Shown here: piece after piece, positions 19,809 to 28,987 of the stretch
How positions within the stretch are numbered: position 1 is the stretch's first letter
How the letters are laid out: each line of letters begins with the position of its first letter
NCBI RefSeq assembly: GCF_002157875.1
Contig: NZ_CP021376.1
Location: 372,001-436,000, forward strand
Direction: 5' to 3'
Source of the DNA: Oceanisphaera avium
GTDB taxonomy: Bacteria; Pseudomonadota; Gammaproteobacteria; Enterobacterales; Aeromonadaceae
DNA: 64,000 nt
The notes under the pieces: model-generated
Told to the model about the DNA's origin: nothing
What the model saw: the letters and a program-made list of their open reading frames with translations, nothing else
The model's database searches: none
Position numbers and translations under genes: made by a program

Positions 19809-19934
19809 AGTTAACCTAGATTATTTAAAAGAGAGTCATTGTAGGCAATATGAGCAGTGCGCTCAACAATTGCCCTTCTCGCAAGCAGCCTTAATGAAAA
19901 GCGTGGCCTGCGGGCAGTGATAATGCATTATATA

Positions 19935-22304
19935 TTATAAATTTTCATAGCGATTCATATCTAATATTCCCGCTTCGATGGGCGCGGTTTCTTGCATAAA
20001 AGTATGCATATCATGAAAGTAAAACCAAAAGTTGGGATGAGTTCGACGAATGCCGTAACGATCCGCCACCTTATGAATTTCCTGTTCATCGGTCATGGAG
20101 GTGAGGGCGCTAATAAAATCAGCCAGCTCACTCTGCTTTACGTTGAAGATAAAATTAGGGTAGCTGCTAATAATACCGGGTAACACACTTAAGGTGTCGT
20201 TATGAGGGCGCAGGCGTAAGTTTTCGCCAAGCATAAAGGCCACGTTACTGTGATCGCGATTGTGCAGCAGGGTATATACGTGGCGCTCTTGGCTGTGATC
20301 ATCTTCAATGCGCAGTAAGGTTACCTCTGGCAGCCATTTAATCACCGGTAATAAGCGCGCACTAACGCCAGTTAGGCGTCGTAGTTGATCATCAATGCGT
20401 GCTTGATTGCTTTCGCCGGTGAGCAAGGGGCGTTCAAGCTCGCCACCAATAGCATTACAGTCTTGTTGGCGACAGCGATTGAGCAAATCCGGTGAGCCAG
20501 CCACGGGAGCTAATTGACGAAATATTTGTTGGCTAAAGTCGGCTAAAGGCTGCTTGGCGTCGATTTTAATCCGGCTGGGGGTAGTTTCATCTACGTCGGC
20601 ATAGCTGGTAAATAACTTAATACGACCACTGTTATCATACCAAGCATGCAACAAATCATTACGTTGTGTGGAGGGCAAAAACCGTAAAAAGTTAGCTTCG
20701 GCGCCATTTCTGATCAAGTCAAAATAGAGGCGGGTTTTGGCTTGGTGAGACACACTGCCATAGACATTAAAGTTGGCTACTAGCGCATAATAGGTGCGCT
20801 CTAATAGCGGATAGTCCATCACCCACATGGTAGTAGGTGTATCGCCTTGCCAGCCTCTAACGACACTGGCGCTATCATGATGGCGAAATACGGTGAGCAA
20901 GGCTTGCCTATTATGCTGATCACCATCCCACACATGCTCAAGATTGGGTCCAAGCGGATACTGTTTGGCATAAGCTTGTTGGCGAAACTTAAGGTAATTA
21001 TTTCTGCCACGGCTATAAGAGATCCAGTCTGGTCCTAAGCTAAGTAAATCGGAATTTAGGCCGGGCAGGGTGAGCCAATCACGAACTTTGCTTTGATGGC
21101 TAGCATCGGTAATAAATAAGTCATGCTCAGGCGCTTGAAAGCTGACCCAGAATTGATCACGGATGACATCGGTGGCAATTTGGCCGCGACACACAGGGCC
21201 ACGAATAAAAGAGCGCACAAAATACTCGGCATCATCGAGTAAAAACTGATAGCGCGCACCAGCTGGAATGGCGGCATAAGTGAAAAAAGGATTGGCCGCG
21301 TAGTCTTGGCGATAATCGGGTAGGTCTTTTACTATCCAATCATCGGCAAAAAAAAGCTGTTCAAGGTGCGCCATTTTATCGCTATTAAGCGCATAGGTTA
21401 TGTGCGTTTTATGCACTCGAGTGTCGACTCGTGGGCGCAGGCGATAATAAAACTTAGCTTGGGGATCATCGGAGGGGCGTTCGGTGGCAATCACGTCTAT
21501 CGGTTGCCCGGTGGGCGTGCGCGAGCGCACCACTTCAAAAAAGGTATGTTGCGCTGACTCACCCAAGTCGCTGAAATACAAATGGCCTAAAAACCAATGC
21601 TCATATAAATAGCGTGCTACTAGTTGCTGGCGCGCAGCATCACGGTTAAGCCAGCTTTCCCAACGAATTTGTGCCCACTCCAGCATGGGAGATAAGGTGA
21701 CTGTTTGCGTGGGTACCTTAGCGCCTTGGCTTAACCAGCGCTGTACTAACTGATATTCCTGACTCGTTAAGCCATTAACTGCAAATGGCATACCCGCGTT
21801 AGGGTGTTGCTTAGCAAAAGTATCAAACTCATCAAGTTGGCTGCATTGATTATTGCGAGTCAGCGTAAGATCTAAGTCTTCTGGTAAACGCTGATTATTA
21901 CTCCAGTTCGTCTCTTGGCCCAGCGCTAACATGCGCAGCATTAATGATGCCTGATTAGTGGGCGCGTCTAACACGCTAAAAAAGTCTTTATCGCGCCACT
22001 GCGCTTCACTATGAGCATCAAAATGTAAGCGGCTGGGAGGAGCATCTTTAGTGCGCGCACCGTCATAAACCGGCATTTTGCTGGCACCGCGTACTAGGCC
22101 TTCATTACTAGTGAGTTTAAGCTGACAAGGCGCATCATAACAGGCATGGCAAGCCACGCACTTTTGCTCAAAGATAGGCTTAATCTCTGTGAAGTAATCC
22201 ACGGGCTGGGGGTGTGCTATTACAGGGCTCGCCCACACTACAGCGCACAATATGCTCAACTTTAGCCAAGTAAGAGGGCAGAGGGGGCGAGTAAAAAATT
22301 TCAT
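19935..22304 (-). CDS. cti: Fatty acid cis/trans isomerase
   Basis: This 789-residue periplasmic haem enzyme turns cis into trans unsaturated fatty acids in membrane phospholipids, a fast response to solvents and heat. The signal peptide spans about 1-30 (ending SPVIA). The c-type haem motif CVACH (Cys49, Cys52, His53) follows directly. The large remaining domain matches the Cti family in length and in motifs such as NFNVYGSVSHQAKTRLYFDL and the C-terminal HPNFWFYFHDMHTFMQ. It is divergent from a DUF1496 gene. Haem attachment needs the Ccm system, not in this window. Confidence 0.9.
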   Translation of the reverse strand: MKFFTRPLCPLTWLKLSILCAVVWASPVIAHPQPVDYFTEIKPIFEQKCVACHACYDAPCQLKLTSNEGLVRGASKMPVYDGARTKDAPPSRLHFDAHSEAQWRDKDFFSVLDAPTNQASLMLRMLALGQETNWSNNQRLPEDLDLTLTRNNQCSQLDEFDTFAKQHPNAGMPFAVNGLTSQEYQLVQRWLSQGAKVPTQTVTLSPMLEWAQIRWESWLNRDAARQQLVARYLYEHWFLGHLYFSDLGESAQHTFFEVVRSRTPTGQPIDVIATERPSDDPQAKFYYRLRPRVDTRVHKTHITYALNSDKMAHLEQLFFADDWIVKDLPDYRQDYAANPFFTYAAIPAGARYQFLLDDAEYFVRSFIRGPVCRGQIATDVIRDQFWVSFQAPEHDLFITDASHQSKVRDWLTLPGLNSDLLSLGPDWISYSRGRNNYLKFRQQAYAKQYPLGPNLEHVWDGDQHNRQALLTVFRHHDSASVVRGWQGDTPTTMWVMDYPLLERTYYALVANFNVYGSVSHQAKTRLYFDLIRNGAEANFLRFLPSTQRNDLLHAWYDNSGRIKLFTSYADVDETTPSRIKIDAKQPLADFSQQIFRQLAPVAGSPDLLNRCRQQDCNAIGGELERPLLTGESNQARIDDQLRRLTGVSARLLPVIKWLPEVTLLRIEDDHSQERHVYTLLHNRDHSNVAFMLGENLRLRPHNDTLSVLPGIISSYPNFIFNVKQSELADFISALTSMTDEQEIHKVADRYGIRRTHPNFWFYFHDMHTFMQETAPIEAGILDMNRYENL

Positions 22305-22375
22305 GTTGGGGCCTTATCTTCTAATCTTACTAGGGTAATAGCATGGAGCCCCTAACCTTAAAGAGAACCCAGACC

Positions 22376-22657
22376 ATGATGAAATGGATAACACTGTGTA
22401 TATTTGCGCTAAGCGCTCAAGCGTGGGCGGTGCCGCATACGGTTATCTCTCGCCCAGGCGTTGAGTTAAATCTTAATTCTGACTTAGAGCCCGCCTGCTT
22501 TTATGCGGATCAACGCTATTCAAAAGGCGCCATTATTGAAATGGCAAGACAACCTTATATTTGCGCGCAAGAAAAGTCCTTTGAACAAAATGGCCGTTTA
22601 AGCTGGCAGCCTATGAGTGAACAAGACCCACCTCTGCCTAAAGTAAGTGCACCCTAA
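22376..22657 (+). CDS. DUF1496 family periplasmic protein
   Basis: This protein of about 93 residues has a signal peptide (MMKWITLCIFALSAQAWA). The mature part holds CFYADQRYSKGAIIEM and a second cysteine in PYICAQE, the two-cysteine signature of DUF1496. I place the start at ATG 22376 (22379 is equally possible) because the longer frame from 22343 would put charged residues before the signal peptide. It lies head to head with cti, 71 nt apart. Function unknown. Confidence 0.7.
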   Translation: MMKWITLCIFALSAQAWAVPHTVISRPGVELNLNSDLEPACFYADQRYSKGAIIEMARQPYICAQEKSFEQNGRLSWQPMSEQDPPLPKVSAP

Positions 22658-22754
22658 GTGATGACTTTGGTCGTAGTCAAGCTTCAAACGACTATTAATT
22701 TTTGCTTTCATCGCTAATACTGGAAGTGACCGTTTGTGCTGCTAAGGAGAGCTT

Positions 22755-22913
22755 ATGGATATTGTGCGTATTATTATTGCGATTTTATTGCCCCCACTGG
22801 GCGTGTTCTTGCAAGTAGGGTTAGGCAAACACTTTTGGCTCAATATTCTATTAACTTTATTAGGTTATTTCCCAGGCTTAGTTCATGCTATTTGGGTAAT
22901 TGCTAAAAAATGA
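22755..22913 (+). CDS. Pmp3/YqaE-type small membrane protein
   Basis: This 52-residue gene reads MDIVRIIIAILLPPLGVFLQ, then VGLGKHFWLNILLTLLGYFPG, ending IWVIAKK. It has two membrane helices and the PPLGVFLQ and GYFPGxxHAxW motifs of the Pmp3/YqaE (UPF0057) family, linked to membrane potential and stress tolerance. AAGGAGA lies about 5 nt upstream of the start. Its stop overlaps the next ATG (ATGA at 22910-22913), so it is coupled to the DUF4112 gene. Confidence 0.9.
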   Translation: MDIVRIIIAILLPPLGVFLQVGLGKHFWLNILLTLLGYFPGLVHAIWVIAKK

Positions 22914-23275
22914 CCGCCACTCAAGGCGCTTTTTATCATCAGCACCACCGGAAACGGGTTGAGAAATTAGCCTGGTTATTAGACAGTGCGCTGCGCTTAC
23001 CTGGCGGCGCGCGCATTGGCTTTGACGGACTGATTGGCATGATCCCCGTAGTGGGCGATGTTATCGGAGCCCTGTTATCTTCTTATATTGTCTGGGTGGC
23101 CGCTAAAGCGAAGCTACCACTGCGATTATTGCTGTGTATGAGCGTTAATATTTTAATTGAATTGGTGGTGGGCATAGTGCCTATATTTGGCGATATATTC
23201 GACTTTGCTTTTAAAGCGAATTTGCGCAATGTGCGAATTTTAAATGACTATTTTCAGCAAGAGACGGGTAATTAA
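22910..23275 (+). CDS. DUF4112 domain membrane protein
   Basis: This 121-residue protein has WLLDSALRLPGGARIGFDGLIG, then IPVVGDVIGALLSSYIVWVA and a second IVPIFGDIFDFAFKANLRN, the repeated P-x-x-GD-hydrophobic pattern of DUF4112. Two or three membrane segments are visible. Function unknown. The 4-nt overlap with the Pmp3-like gene suggests a two-gene unit. It converges on the ferredoxin gene with only 10 nt between. Confidence 0.85.
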   Translation: MTATQGAFYHQHHRKRVEKLAWLLDSALRLPGGARIGFDGLIGMIPVVGDVIGALLSSYIVWVAAKAKLPLRLLLCMSVNILIELVVGIVPIFGDIFDFAFKANLRNVRILNDYFQQETGN

Positions 23276-23285
23276 CACAACAGCG

Positions 23286-23558
23286 CTAAGCGCGCTGCTT
23301 TACTTGTTCAGCTATTACATCCAGTATCACCTTGCCTTCGGGTTTAGCACAGCAGGGCAGTATTTCGCCGGCGGCGACAAAGGCTAACGGCGCTGTGGGA
23401 TAGCTTACTTGCCCACTAATAATGGAAGTACGACAAGAGCCGCAATACCCGCTACGGCATTGATATTCTACCGCATGACCAGTGCGCTCTAGGCCTTCAA
23501 GCAGGCTTTCGCCTGCTTGAAGCTCAAAGCGAGTGGCTTGGGTGATGATCACACTCAC
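23286..23558 (-). CDS. yfaE: 2Fe-2S ferredoxin maintaining class Ia ribonucleotide reductase (YfaE-like)
   Basis: This 90-residue plant-type ferredoxin has the cluster motif [13 protein letters not shown] with the fourth cysteine in LPCCAKPEG. In E. coli, YfaE reduces the NrdB di-iron site so that the tyrosyl radical can be regenerated. It overlaps nrdB by 4 nt, the expected nrdA-nrdB-yfaE operon order. Confidence 0.9.
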   Translation of the reverse strand: MSVIITQATRFELQAGESLLEGLERTGHAVEYQCRSGYCGSCRTSIISGQVSYPTAPLAFVAAGEILPCCAKPEGKVILDVIAEQVKQRA

Positions 23559-24688
23559 AGCTCAAAATCGCCTAAGTCGTCATGATGCATTTGCGAGTCA
23601 ATTTGACCAATTAAATAAGAGCTAATCTCCACTTCTTGCGGCGCGACTTGCACGTTATCGGAGGATAACCAGGCATTGATCCAAGGAATAGGGTTTTGTT
23701 TGGCGTTAGGGAAAGCCGGCATTAAGCCCACTGCCTGCATGCGCAAGTTGGTAATGTATTCCACATATTGGCACAAAATATCTTTATTAAGGCCAATCAT
23801 GGAGCCATCTTTAAACAAATATTCGGCCCATTCTTTTTCTTGGATAGCGGCATCGCGAAACAGCTCAAAACACTGTTGCTCACATTCTTGGGCAATGTGT
23901 GCCATTTCAGGATCGTCTTCACCACTGCGCAAAATATTAATCATGTGCTGAGTGCCGGTTAAGTGCAGCGCCTCATCACGGGCAATCAGCTTAATGATTT
24001 TTGCATTGCCTTCCATTAGCTCGCGCTCGGCAAAAGCAAAAGAGCAGGCAAAGCTGACATAAAAGCGAATCGCTTCTAAGATATTCACGCTCATTAAGCA
24101 TAGGTAAAGCTTTTTCTTTAGCTCATAGCGGTTTATATCAAGAGGTTGACCCTTGTGCTCGCGCTGACCTTCACCAAATAAATGATAGAGGCTGGTATAG
24201 CGAATTAAGTCATCGTAGTAACCGGCAATATCGGCGGCACGTTTTAGAATTTCTTCGTTCGCCACAATATCGTCAAATACAATGCCGGGATCATTCACAA
24301 TGTTGCGAATAATGTGCGTGTAAGAGCGTGAGTGAATGGTCTCAGAAAAGGTCCAGGTTTCAATCCAGGTCTCAAGCTCTGGTAAAGACACTATGGGCAA
24401 TAAGGCCACGTTAGGGCTGCGGCCTTGAATAGAGTCGAGCAGAGTTTGATATTTTAAATTACTAATAAAAATGTGTTTTTCATGCTCTGGCAGTGCTTGA
24501 TAGTCGATACGGTCTTGTGACACATCCACTTCTTCTGGACGCCAGAAAAAAGACAGCTGTTTTTCGATTAGCTTTTCAAAGATATCGTATTTTTGTTGAT
24601 CATAACGCGCCACGTTCACTGAATTGCCAAGAAACATTGGCTCTAACATGGCGTCGTTTTGTAATTGACTAAAGGTGGTGTAAGACAT
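23555..24688 (-). CDS. nrdB: Ribonucleoside-diphosphate reductase class Ia, beta subunit
   Basis: This is the radical-generating small subunit. From the ATG at 24688 ([19 protein letters not shown]) it has 377 residues, matching the 376 of E. coli. Motifs include [20 protein letters not shown], the radical-tyrosine/di-iron segment [15 protein letters not shown], and [13 protein letters not shown]. The frame is open back to an ATG at 24736 that overlaps the nrdA stop. Those 16 extra codons have no family match and span a hairpin, so the shorter start is preferred. Confidence 0.95.
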   Translation of the reverse strand: MSYTTFSQLQNDAMLEPMFLGNSVNVARYDQQKYDIFEKLIEKQLSFFWRPEEVDVSQDRIDYQALPEHEKHIFISNLKYQTLLDSIQGRSPNVALLPIVSLPELETWIETWTFSETIHSRSYTHIIRNIVNDPGIVFDDIVANEEILKRAADIAGYYDDLIRYTSLYHLFGEGQREHKGQPLDINRYELKKKLYLCLMSVNILEAIRFYVSFACSFAFAERELMEGNAKIIKLIARDEALHLTGTQHMINILRSGEDDPEMAHIAQECEQQCFELFRDAAIQEKEWAEYLFKDGSMIGLNKDILCQYVEYITNLRMQAVGLMPAFPNAKQNPIPWINAWLSSDNVQVAPQEVEISSYLIGQIDSQMHHDDLGDFEL

Positions 24689-24710
24689 GTTGTTGATCCC
24701 CGCAAAGGAA

Positions 24711-24728
24711 GGCAAGGTAGCCCTTGCC
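24711..24728 (-). promoter_or_regulatory. Hairpin between nrdA stop and nrdB start
   Basis: GGCAAGG and CCTTGCC form a perfect 7-bp stem with a 4-nt loop, between the nrdA stop (24736) and the preferred nrdB start (24688). There is no T-run. It may tune nrdB translation or mRNA processing. Confidence 0.45.
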
Positions 24729-24735
24729 TCACTCA

Positions 24736-27009
24736 TTAAATTTTACAAGCGCCACCGGCACAATCATCTTCTTGCATATCGTTTTGCGCATCGGCCGCAC
24801 CATCGCGAGTATTGTGGTAATACAGCGTTTTTAAACCGAACTTGTAAGCGGTGAGCAAGTCTTTTAGCAACTGCTTCATTGGCACACGGCCACCCTCAAA
24901 GCGAGCGGGATCGTAGCTAGTGTTAGCAGAAATGGCTTGGTCGACAAATTTTTGCATCACGCCCACTAAGTGCAAGTAGCCGTCATTACCGCCCATTTGC
25001 CACAGCAACTCATACTTATCTTTTAGCTGTTCATACTCAGGCACCACTTGCTTTAAAATGCCATCTTTAGAGGCTTTGACCGACACTAAACCGCGCGGTG
25101 GCTCTATGCCATTTGTCGCATTAGAGATCTGGCTGGAAGTTTCTGAGGGCATAAGTGCAGTCAGAGTACTGTTACGCAAGCCTGAAGTTTTAATTTGCTC
25201 GCGCAAACTTTCCCAGTCTAAATGCAGCGGCTCTTGGCAAAGCGCATCTAGGTCTTTCTTATAAGTATCAATGGGCAAGATGCCTTGGGCGTAGGTGGTC
25301 TCATTAAATAAAGGACAAGCACCAAACTCTTCGGCTAATTTTGCTGAGGCTTTTAATAAATAATATTGAATGGCTTCAAAGGTGCGATGAGTTAAGCCAA
25401 GCGCACTGCCGTCTGAGTATTTAACGCCATGTTTAGCCAAGTAGTAGGCGTAGTTAATGACGCCTATGCCGAGGGTACGGCGATTCATAGAACCGTTTTT
25501 GGCTGCGAGTAATGGATAGTCCTGATAATCCAATAAGGCATCTAGCGCGCGTACTGCCAAATCGGCTAAGCCTTCTAATTCATTCAAGTCCTCAATGGCA
25601 CCCAGGTTAAAAGCAGACAAAGTACAAAGCGCGATTTCACCCTCATCGTCGTTCACATCGGTCAACGGCTTAGTCGGCAAGGCAATTTCTAAGCACAAGT
25701 TACTTTGGCGGATCGGTGCCACTGTGGAGTCAAACGGGCTGTGCGTGTTGCAGTGATCCACGTTTTGAATGTAGATGCGCCCGGTGCCCGCCCGCTCTTG
25801 CATCATGAGTGAGAACAAGTCCACGGCCTTGACGCTGCGCTTTCTAATGGCAGGGTCTTGCTCATATTGGGTATAGAGCGCTTCAAATTTAGCTTGGTCT
25901 TCAAAAAATGCGTCATATAAGCCAGGCGCGTCTGATGGCGAGAACAAGGTAATATCGCCGCCTTTAATTAAGCGCTGATACATAAGACGGTTAATTTGCA
26001 CGCCGTAGTCCATGTGGCGCACGCGGTTTTCTTCCACGCCGCGGTTGTTTTTCAAGACCAACAAAGACTCTACTTCTAAGTGCCACATTGGGTAGAACAA
26101 AGTGGCCGCACCGCCGCGTACGCCGCCTTGCGAGCAGCATTTTACGGCCGTTTGAAAGTGCTTATAAAAGGGAATACAACCAGTATGAAAAGCTTCTCCG
26201 CCCCGAATAGGACTCCCTAACGCTCGAATACGACCGGCGTTAATGCCAATGCCGGCACGCTGAGAGACGTAACGCACAATCGCACTTGAGGTGGCATTAA
26301 TAGAGTCTAAGCTGTCACCACACTCAATCAGTACGCAAGAGCTAAACTGGCGTGTTGGGGTGCGTACCCCGGCCATGATGGGCGTGGGTAGCGACACCTT
26401 AAACTGCGAGGTGGCATCATAAAAGCGCGTGATATAGCCCAAGCGGGTGTCTTTGGGATACTTAGAGAATAAGCAAGCAGCCACCAGCATATATAAGAAC
26501 TGGGGGCTTTCGTAAATATCGCCATTGATGCGGTTTTGCACCAAGTATTTGCCTTCAAGCTGCTTAACCGCGGCATAAGAGAAGGTGAGGTCGCGATCAT
26601 GAACAATATAATCATTAAGAACATTAAATTCTTCACGGCTAAAGTCGGCTAAGATATGTTGGTCATATTTGCCTGCTTCGGTGAGCTTAGTGACATGATC
26701 GTAAAAATGCGGCGGCGTAAAACGTCCGTAGGCTTTTTTGCGTAAATGAAATACCGCTAAGCGGGCGGCCAGATATTGATAATCGGGGGTGTCTTCCGAG
26801 ATCAAGTCGGCCGCGGCTTTAATAATGGTCTCATGAATATCTTCGGTACGAATACCGTCGTAAAACTGAATGTGTGAGCGCAGCTCAACTTGAGACACGG
26901 ACACATTATCCAGCCCCTCTGCTGCCCAGTCGAGTACACGGTGGATCTTATCCAGATCAATTGGTTCTTTAGCGCCCGAACGTTTAGTGACCAGCAGACT
27001 TTTATTCAT
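24736..27009 (-). CDS. nrdA: Ribonucleoside-diphosphate reductase class Ia, alpha subunit
   Basis: This 757-residue catalytic subunit reduces ribonucleoside diphosphates. It starts with the ATP-cone ([29 protein letters not shown] is its region, residues 1-90), which sets overall activity by ATP/dATP. It has [33 protein letters not shown], the radical-transfer tyrosines in [12 protein letters not shown], and the C-terminal redox pair CAGGACKI. It leads the nrdAB-yfaE unit and has three NrdR-like boxes upstream. Confidence 0.96.
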   Translation of the reverse strand: MNKSLLVTKRSGAKEPIDLDKIHRVLDWAAEGLDNVSVSQVELRSHIQFYDGIRTEDIHETIIKAAADLISEDTPDYQYLAARLAVFHLRKKAYGRFTPPHFYDHVTKLTEAGKYDQHILADFSREEFNVLNDYIVHDRDLTFSYAAVKQLEGKYLVQNRINGDIYESPQFLYMLVAACLFSKYPKDTRLGYITRFYDATSQFKVSLPTPIMAGVRTPTRQFSSCVLIECGDSLDSINATSSAIVRYVSQRAGIGINAGRIRALGSPIRGGEAFHTGCIPFYKHFQTAVKCCSQGGVRGGAATLFYPMWHLEVESLLVLKNNRGVEENRVRHMDYGVQINRLMYQRLIKGGDITLFSPSDAPGLYDAFFEDQAKFEALYTQYEQDPAIRKRSVKAVDLFSLMMQERAGTGRIYIQNVDHCNTHSPFDSTVAPIRQSNLCLEIALPTKPLTDVNDDEGEIALCTLSAFNLGAIEDLNELEGLADLAVRALDALLDYQDYPLLAAKNGSMNRRTLGIGVINYAYYLAKHGVKYSDGSALGLTHRTFEAIQYYLLKASAKLAEEFGACPLFNETTYAQGILPIDTYKKDLDALCQEPLHLDWESLREQIKTSGLRNSTLTALMPSETSSQISNATNGIEPPRGLVSVKASKDGILKQVVPEYEQLKDKYELLWQMGGNDGYLHLVGVMQKFVDQAISANTSYDPARFEGGRVPMKQLLKDLLTAYKFGLKTLYYHNTRDGAADAQNDMQEDDCAGGACKI

Positions 27010-27087
27010 AAGTGAGTTCTTCTCCGTGGTAGCAAGTTGTGTGGCAAACAGCGGGTCTGCAACGCAGACGAGCTAACAGAATCAAAT

Positions 27088-27167
27088 ACACAATATAGTG
27101 TGTTTGATTTAGCCTTAAAGCACAACATCTAGTTGTAGGGGTTGGTGGTAGGCACAATATAGAGTGT
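27088..27167 (-). promoter_or_regulatory. Three NrdR-like boxes at exact 32-bp spacing upstream of nrdA
   Basis: Box 1 is 27088-27103 (ACACAATATAGTGTGT), box 2 is 27120-27135 (GCACAACATCTAGTTG) and box 3 is 27152-27167 (GCACAATATAGAGTGT). All resemble the NrdR consensus acaCwAtATaTwGtgt; box 2 is the weakest. Starts are 32 bp apart, three helical turns, so the sites lie on one DNA face. They end about 80 bp from the nrdA start. NrdR is known to repress nrd genes through paired boxes. Confidence 0.75.
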
Positions 27168-27368
27168 TAATGATTTTTTCTCAAGGCAAGATAAAGCCGC
27201 GCCCCTGTGGATAATCTGTGATTATCCTGCCTTGGGTGGGTGAGCGCTAACGTCTACCCCTTGAGGAGGCTGGCGTTAGCGAATGCTTGGTGTTTTTATG
27301 TTCGCCAAGAAAGATTTTTTTAAATATTTGGCTTGCAAAAAAAAGGAATAGGGAGTTTGTGGCTTCTT

Positions 27369-28046
27369 TCAGCGCTTGCTGGGGAGAGCTTCTTTTAGCC
27401 AATGAAATAAGTCACTCACGCAGGCCATGGTATAGTCTGCTCCCCAGTCGTTGGGGTCTTCTCCTGCTGATACATACCCCCACGTCGCGGCGATGGTCGT
27501 CATGCCCGCGGCGCGTCCTGCTTCAATATCTCGTTTATGATCGCCAATATACACACATTGCCCAGGAGCCAGTGATAATTGCTCGGCCGCAAATAGTAAA
27601 GGGGCAGGGTGAGGTTTTTTAAACGCTAAGGTATCGGCGCTAACGGTAATGCCACAGCGCTCAAAAAGCGGCAGTTCAGCGAGCAGTGGGAGGGTGAGCA
27701 TCGCCGGTTTATTGGTGACAATGCCCCACGCTAACTCGCGATGGTTAAGCCAGTGGATTAATTCACTGATGCCAGCATAGGGGCGAGTATGGTGACAAAG
27801 ATGCAGGCGATAAAAAGCCAGCATTTGTTGGCGCAACGCCTCAATGCCATGGTGCTCCAGCAAAGACTGAGGAATACCGGCGCGTAATAAAGCATAAGAG
27901 CCGTCTGAGGTGGTGCATTGCAACACCTCATTCGAGAGGGTGGCTAGCCCTAAGCTTTGAATAACATGATTGGCGGCCGCACCCATGTCGGCAGCGGTAT
28001 CGAGTAAGGTGCCGTCTAAGTCAAATAATACGCCGCCAAGGATCAT
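27369..28046 (-). CDS. HAD-superfamily phosphatase (phosphoglycolate phosphatase Gph or MupP-like)
   Basis: This 225-residue protein has HAD motif 1 FDLDGTLLDTA, motif 2 (IVTNKP), the Lys of motif 3 (AFKKPHPAPL) and motif 4 YIGDHKRDIEAGRAAG. It lies 1 nt after ubiG, as does the muramic acid 6-phosphate phosphatase MupP in Pseudomonas, while annotation pipelines usually call such proteins Gph. The sequence alone does not separate phosphoglycolate from MurNAc-6P as substrate; the ubiG linkage favours the MupP-type group. Confidence 0.8.
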   Translation of the reverse strand: MILGGVLFDLDGTLLDTAADMGAAANHVIQSLGLATLSNEVLQCTTSDGSYALLRAGIPQSLLEHHGIEALRQQMLAFYRLHLCHHTRPYAGISELIHWLNHRELAWGIVTNKPAMLTLPLLAELPLFERCGITVSADTLAFKKPHPAPLLFAAEQLSLAPGQCVYIGDHKRDIEAGRAAGMTTIAATWGYVSAGEDPNDWGADYTMACVSDLFHWLKEALPSKR

Positions 28047-28047
28047 G

Positions 28048-28806
28048 TTATTTATCCTGTGCAGAGGGGGTGTTTTCTAATAGCAGCGTGTTTAATACGC
28101 CTGGTTCGGCGTCAGGCTTAACGGCGTGGACCATGTAGTTTACATCCGCATCAGTGCTTAATTTAAAATCAGCCATTAAGGGGCGATACACCACTCCCTT
28201 AATATCTTTCACAATTAAGCCAGCGGCTTCGATATAGCGGCACAACTCAGCGGGCGTAATAAATTTCTTATGATCGTGCGTGCCTTTTGGCACCATCTTA
28301 AACACATGCTCGGCGGCGGCAATCATCATTAACCACGATTTAGGATTACGATTAATGGTAGAAAACACTAGGGTTGCACCGGGTTTGGCAAGATCACTAC
28401 AGGCTTGCACCACGGAAGCCGGCGAGGGCACATGCTCCAGCATTTCCATGCAGGTCACCACCTCAAATTCAGCCGGCAGCTCCAGTGCCACTTGCTCGGC
28501 GGTGCTTTGGCGATAATTAACACTGACTCCTGCCTCTAGCGCATGTAAGCGCGCCACTGCGAGTGGCTCTTTGCCCATGTCTACACCGGTGACCTCTGCG
28601 CCTTGGCGGGCCATGCTTTCACTTAAAATGCCGCCCCCGCAGCCAATGTCGATGGTTTTTTTACCGAACAGACCGGCGGCTTTATCGCTAATCCAATTTA
28701 AACGCAGTGGATTGAGTTGGTGTAGCGGCTTAAAATCGCCGTCTAAGTCCCACCAGCGAGAAGCCATGGCGTCAAATTTTTCAATTTCTTGTTGATCTAC
28801 ATTCAT
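28048..28806 (-). CDS. ubiG: Ubiquinone biosynthesis O-methyltransferase
   Basis: This 252-residue SAM-dependent methyltransferase carries out both O-methylations of ubiquinone synthesis. It starts [20 protein letters not shown], has the SAM motif [15 protein letters not shown], the acidic GVDM strand end, and [13 protein letters not shown]. It is divergent from gyrA, the common gammaproteobacterial pairing, and forms a unit with the HAD phosphatase. Confidence 0.95.
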   Translation of the reverse strand: MNVDQQEIEKFDAMASRWWDLDGDFKPLHQLNPLRLNWISDKAAGLFGKKTIDIGCGGGILSESMARQGAEVTGVDMGKEPLAVARLHALEAGVSVNYRQSTAEQVALELPAEFEVVTCMEMLEHVPSPASVVQACSDLAKPGATLVFSTINRNPKSWLMMIAAAEHVFKMVPKGTHDHKKFITPAELCRYIEAAGLIVKDIKGVVYRPLMADFKLSTDADVNYMVHAVKPDAEPGVLNTLLLENTPSAQDK

Positions 28807-28987
28807 CGACAGCGCCTTAATTGCCAGTTTAGTGAAAAGTCAGAGCCCTCATTATAGCTAAGCAGGCTTTAGCTACTAGACCCTAAGCGACTTTCGCGCT
28901 TAGCATCTGCTCCTTATGCCGATTTGTATGGTAGAATGGTGCGTTTTTTATTGCGATATCAACAATAAACTGGGGACAAGGCTTGCT

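Noticed and set aside
27287..27622. A 111-codon plus-strand frame overlapping the HAD phosphatase
   Set aside because: It is antisense to the conserved HAD motif 4 region and has no ribosome site.
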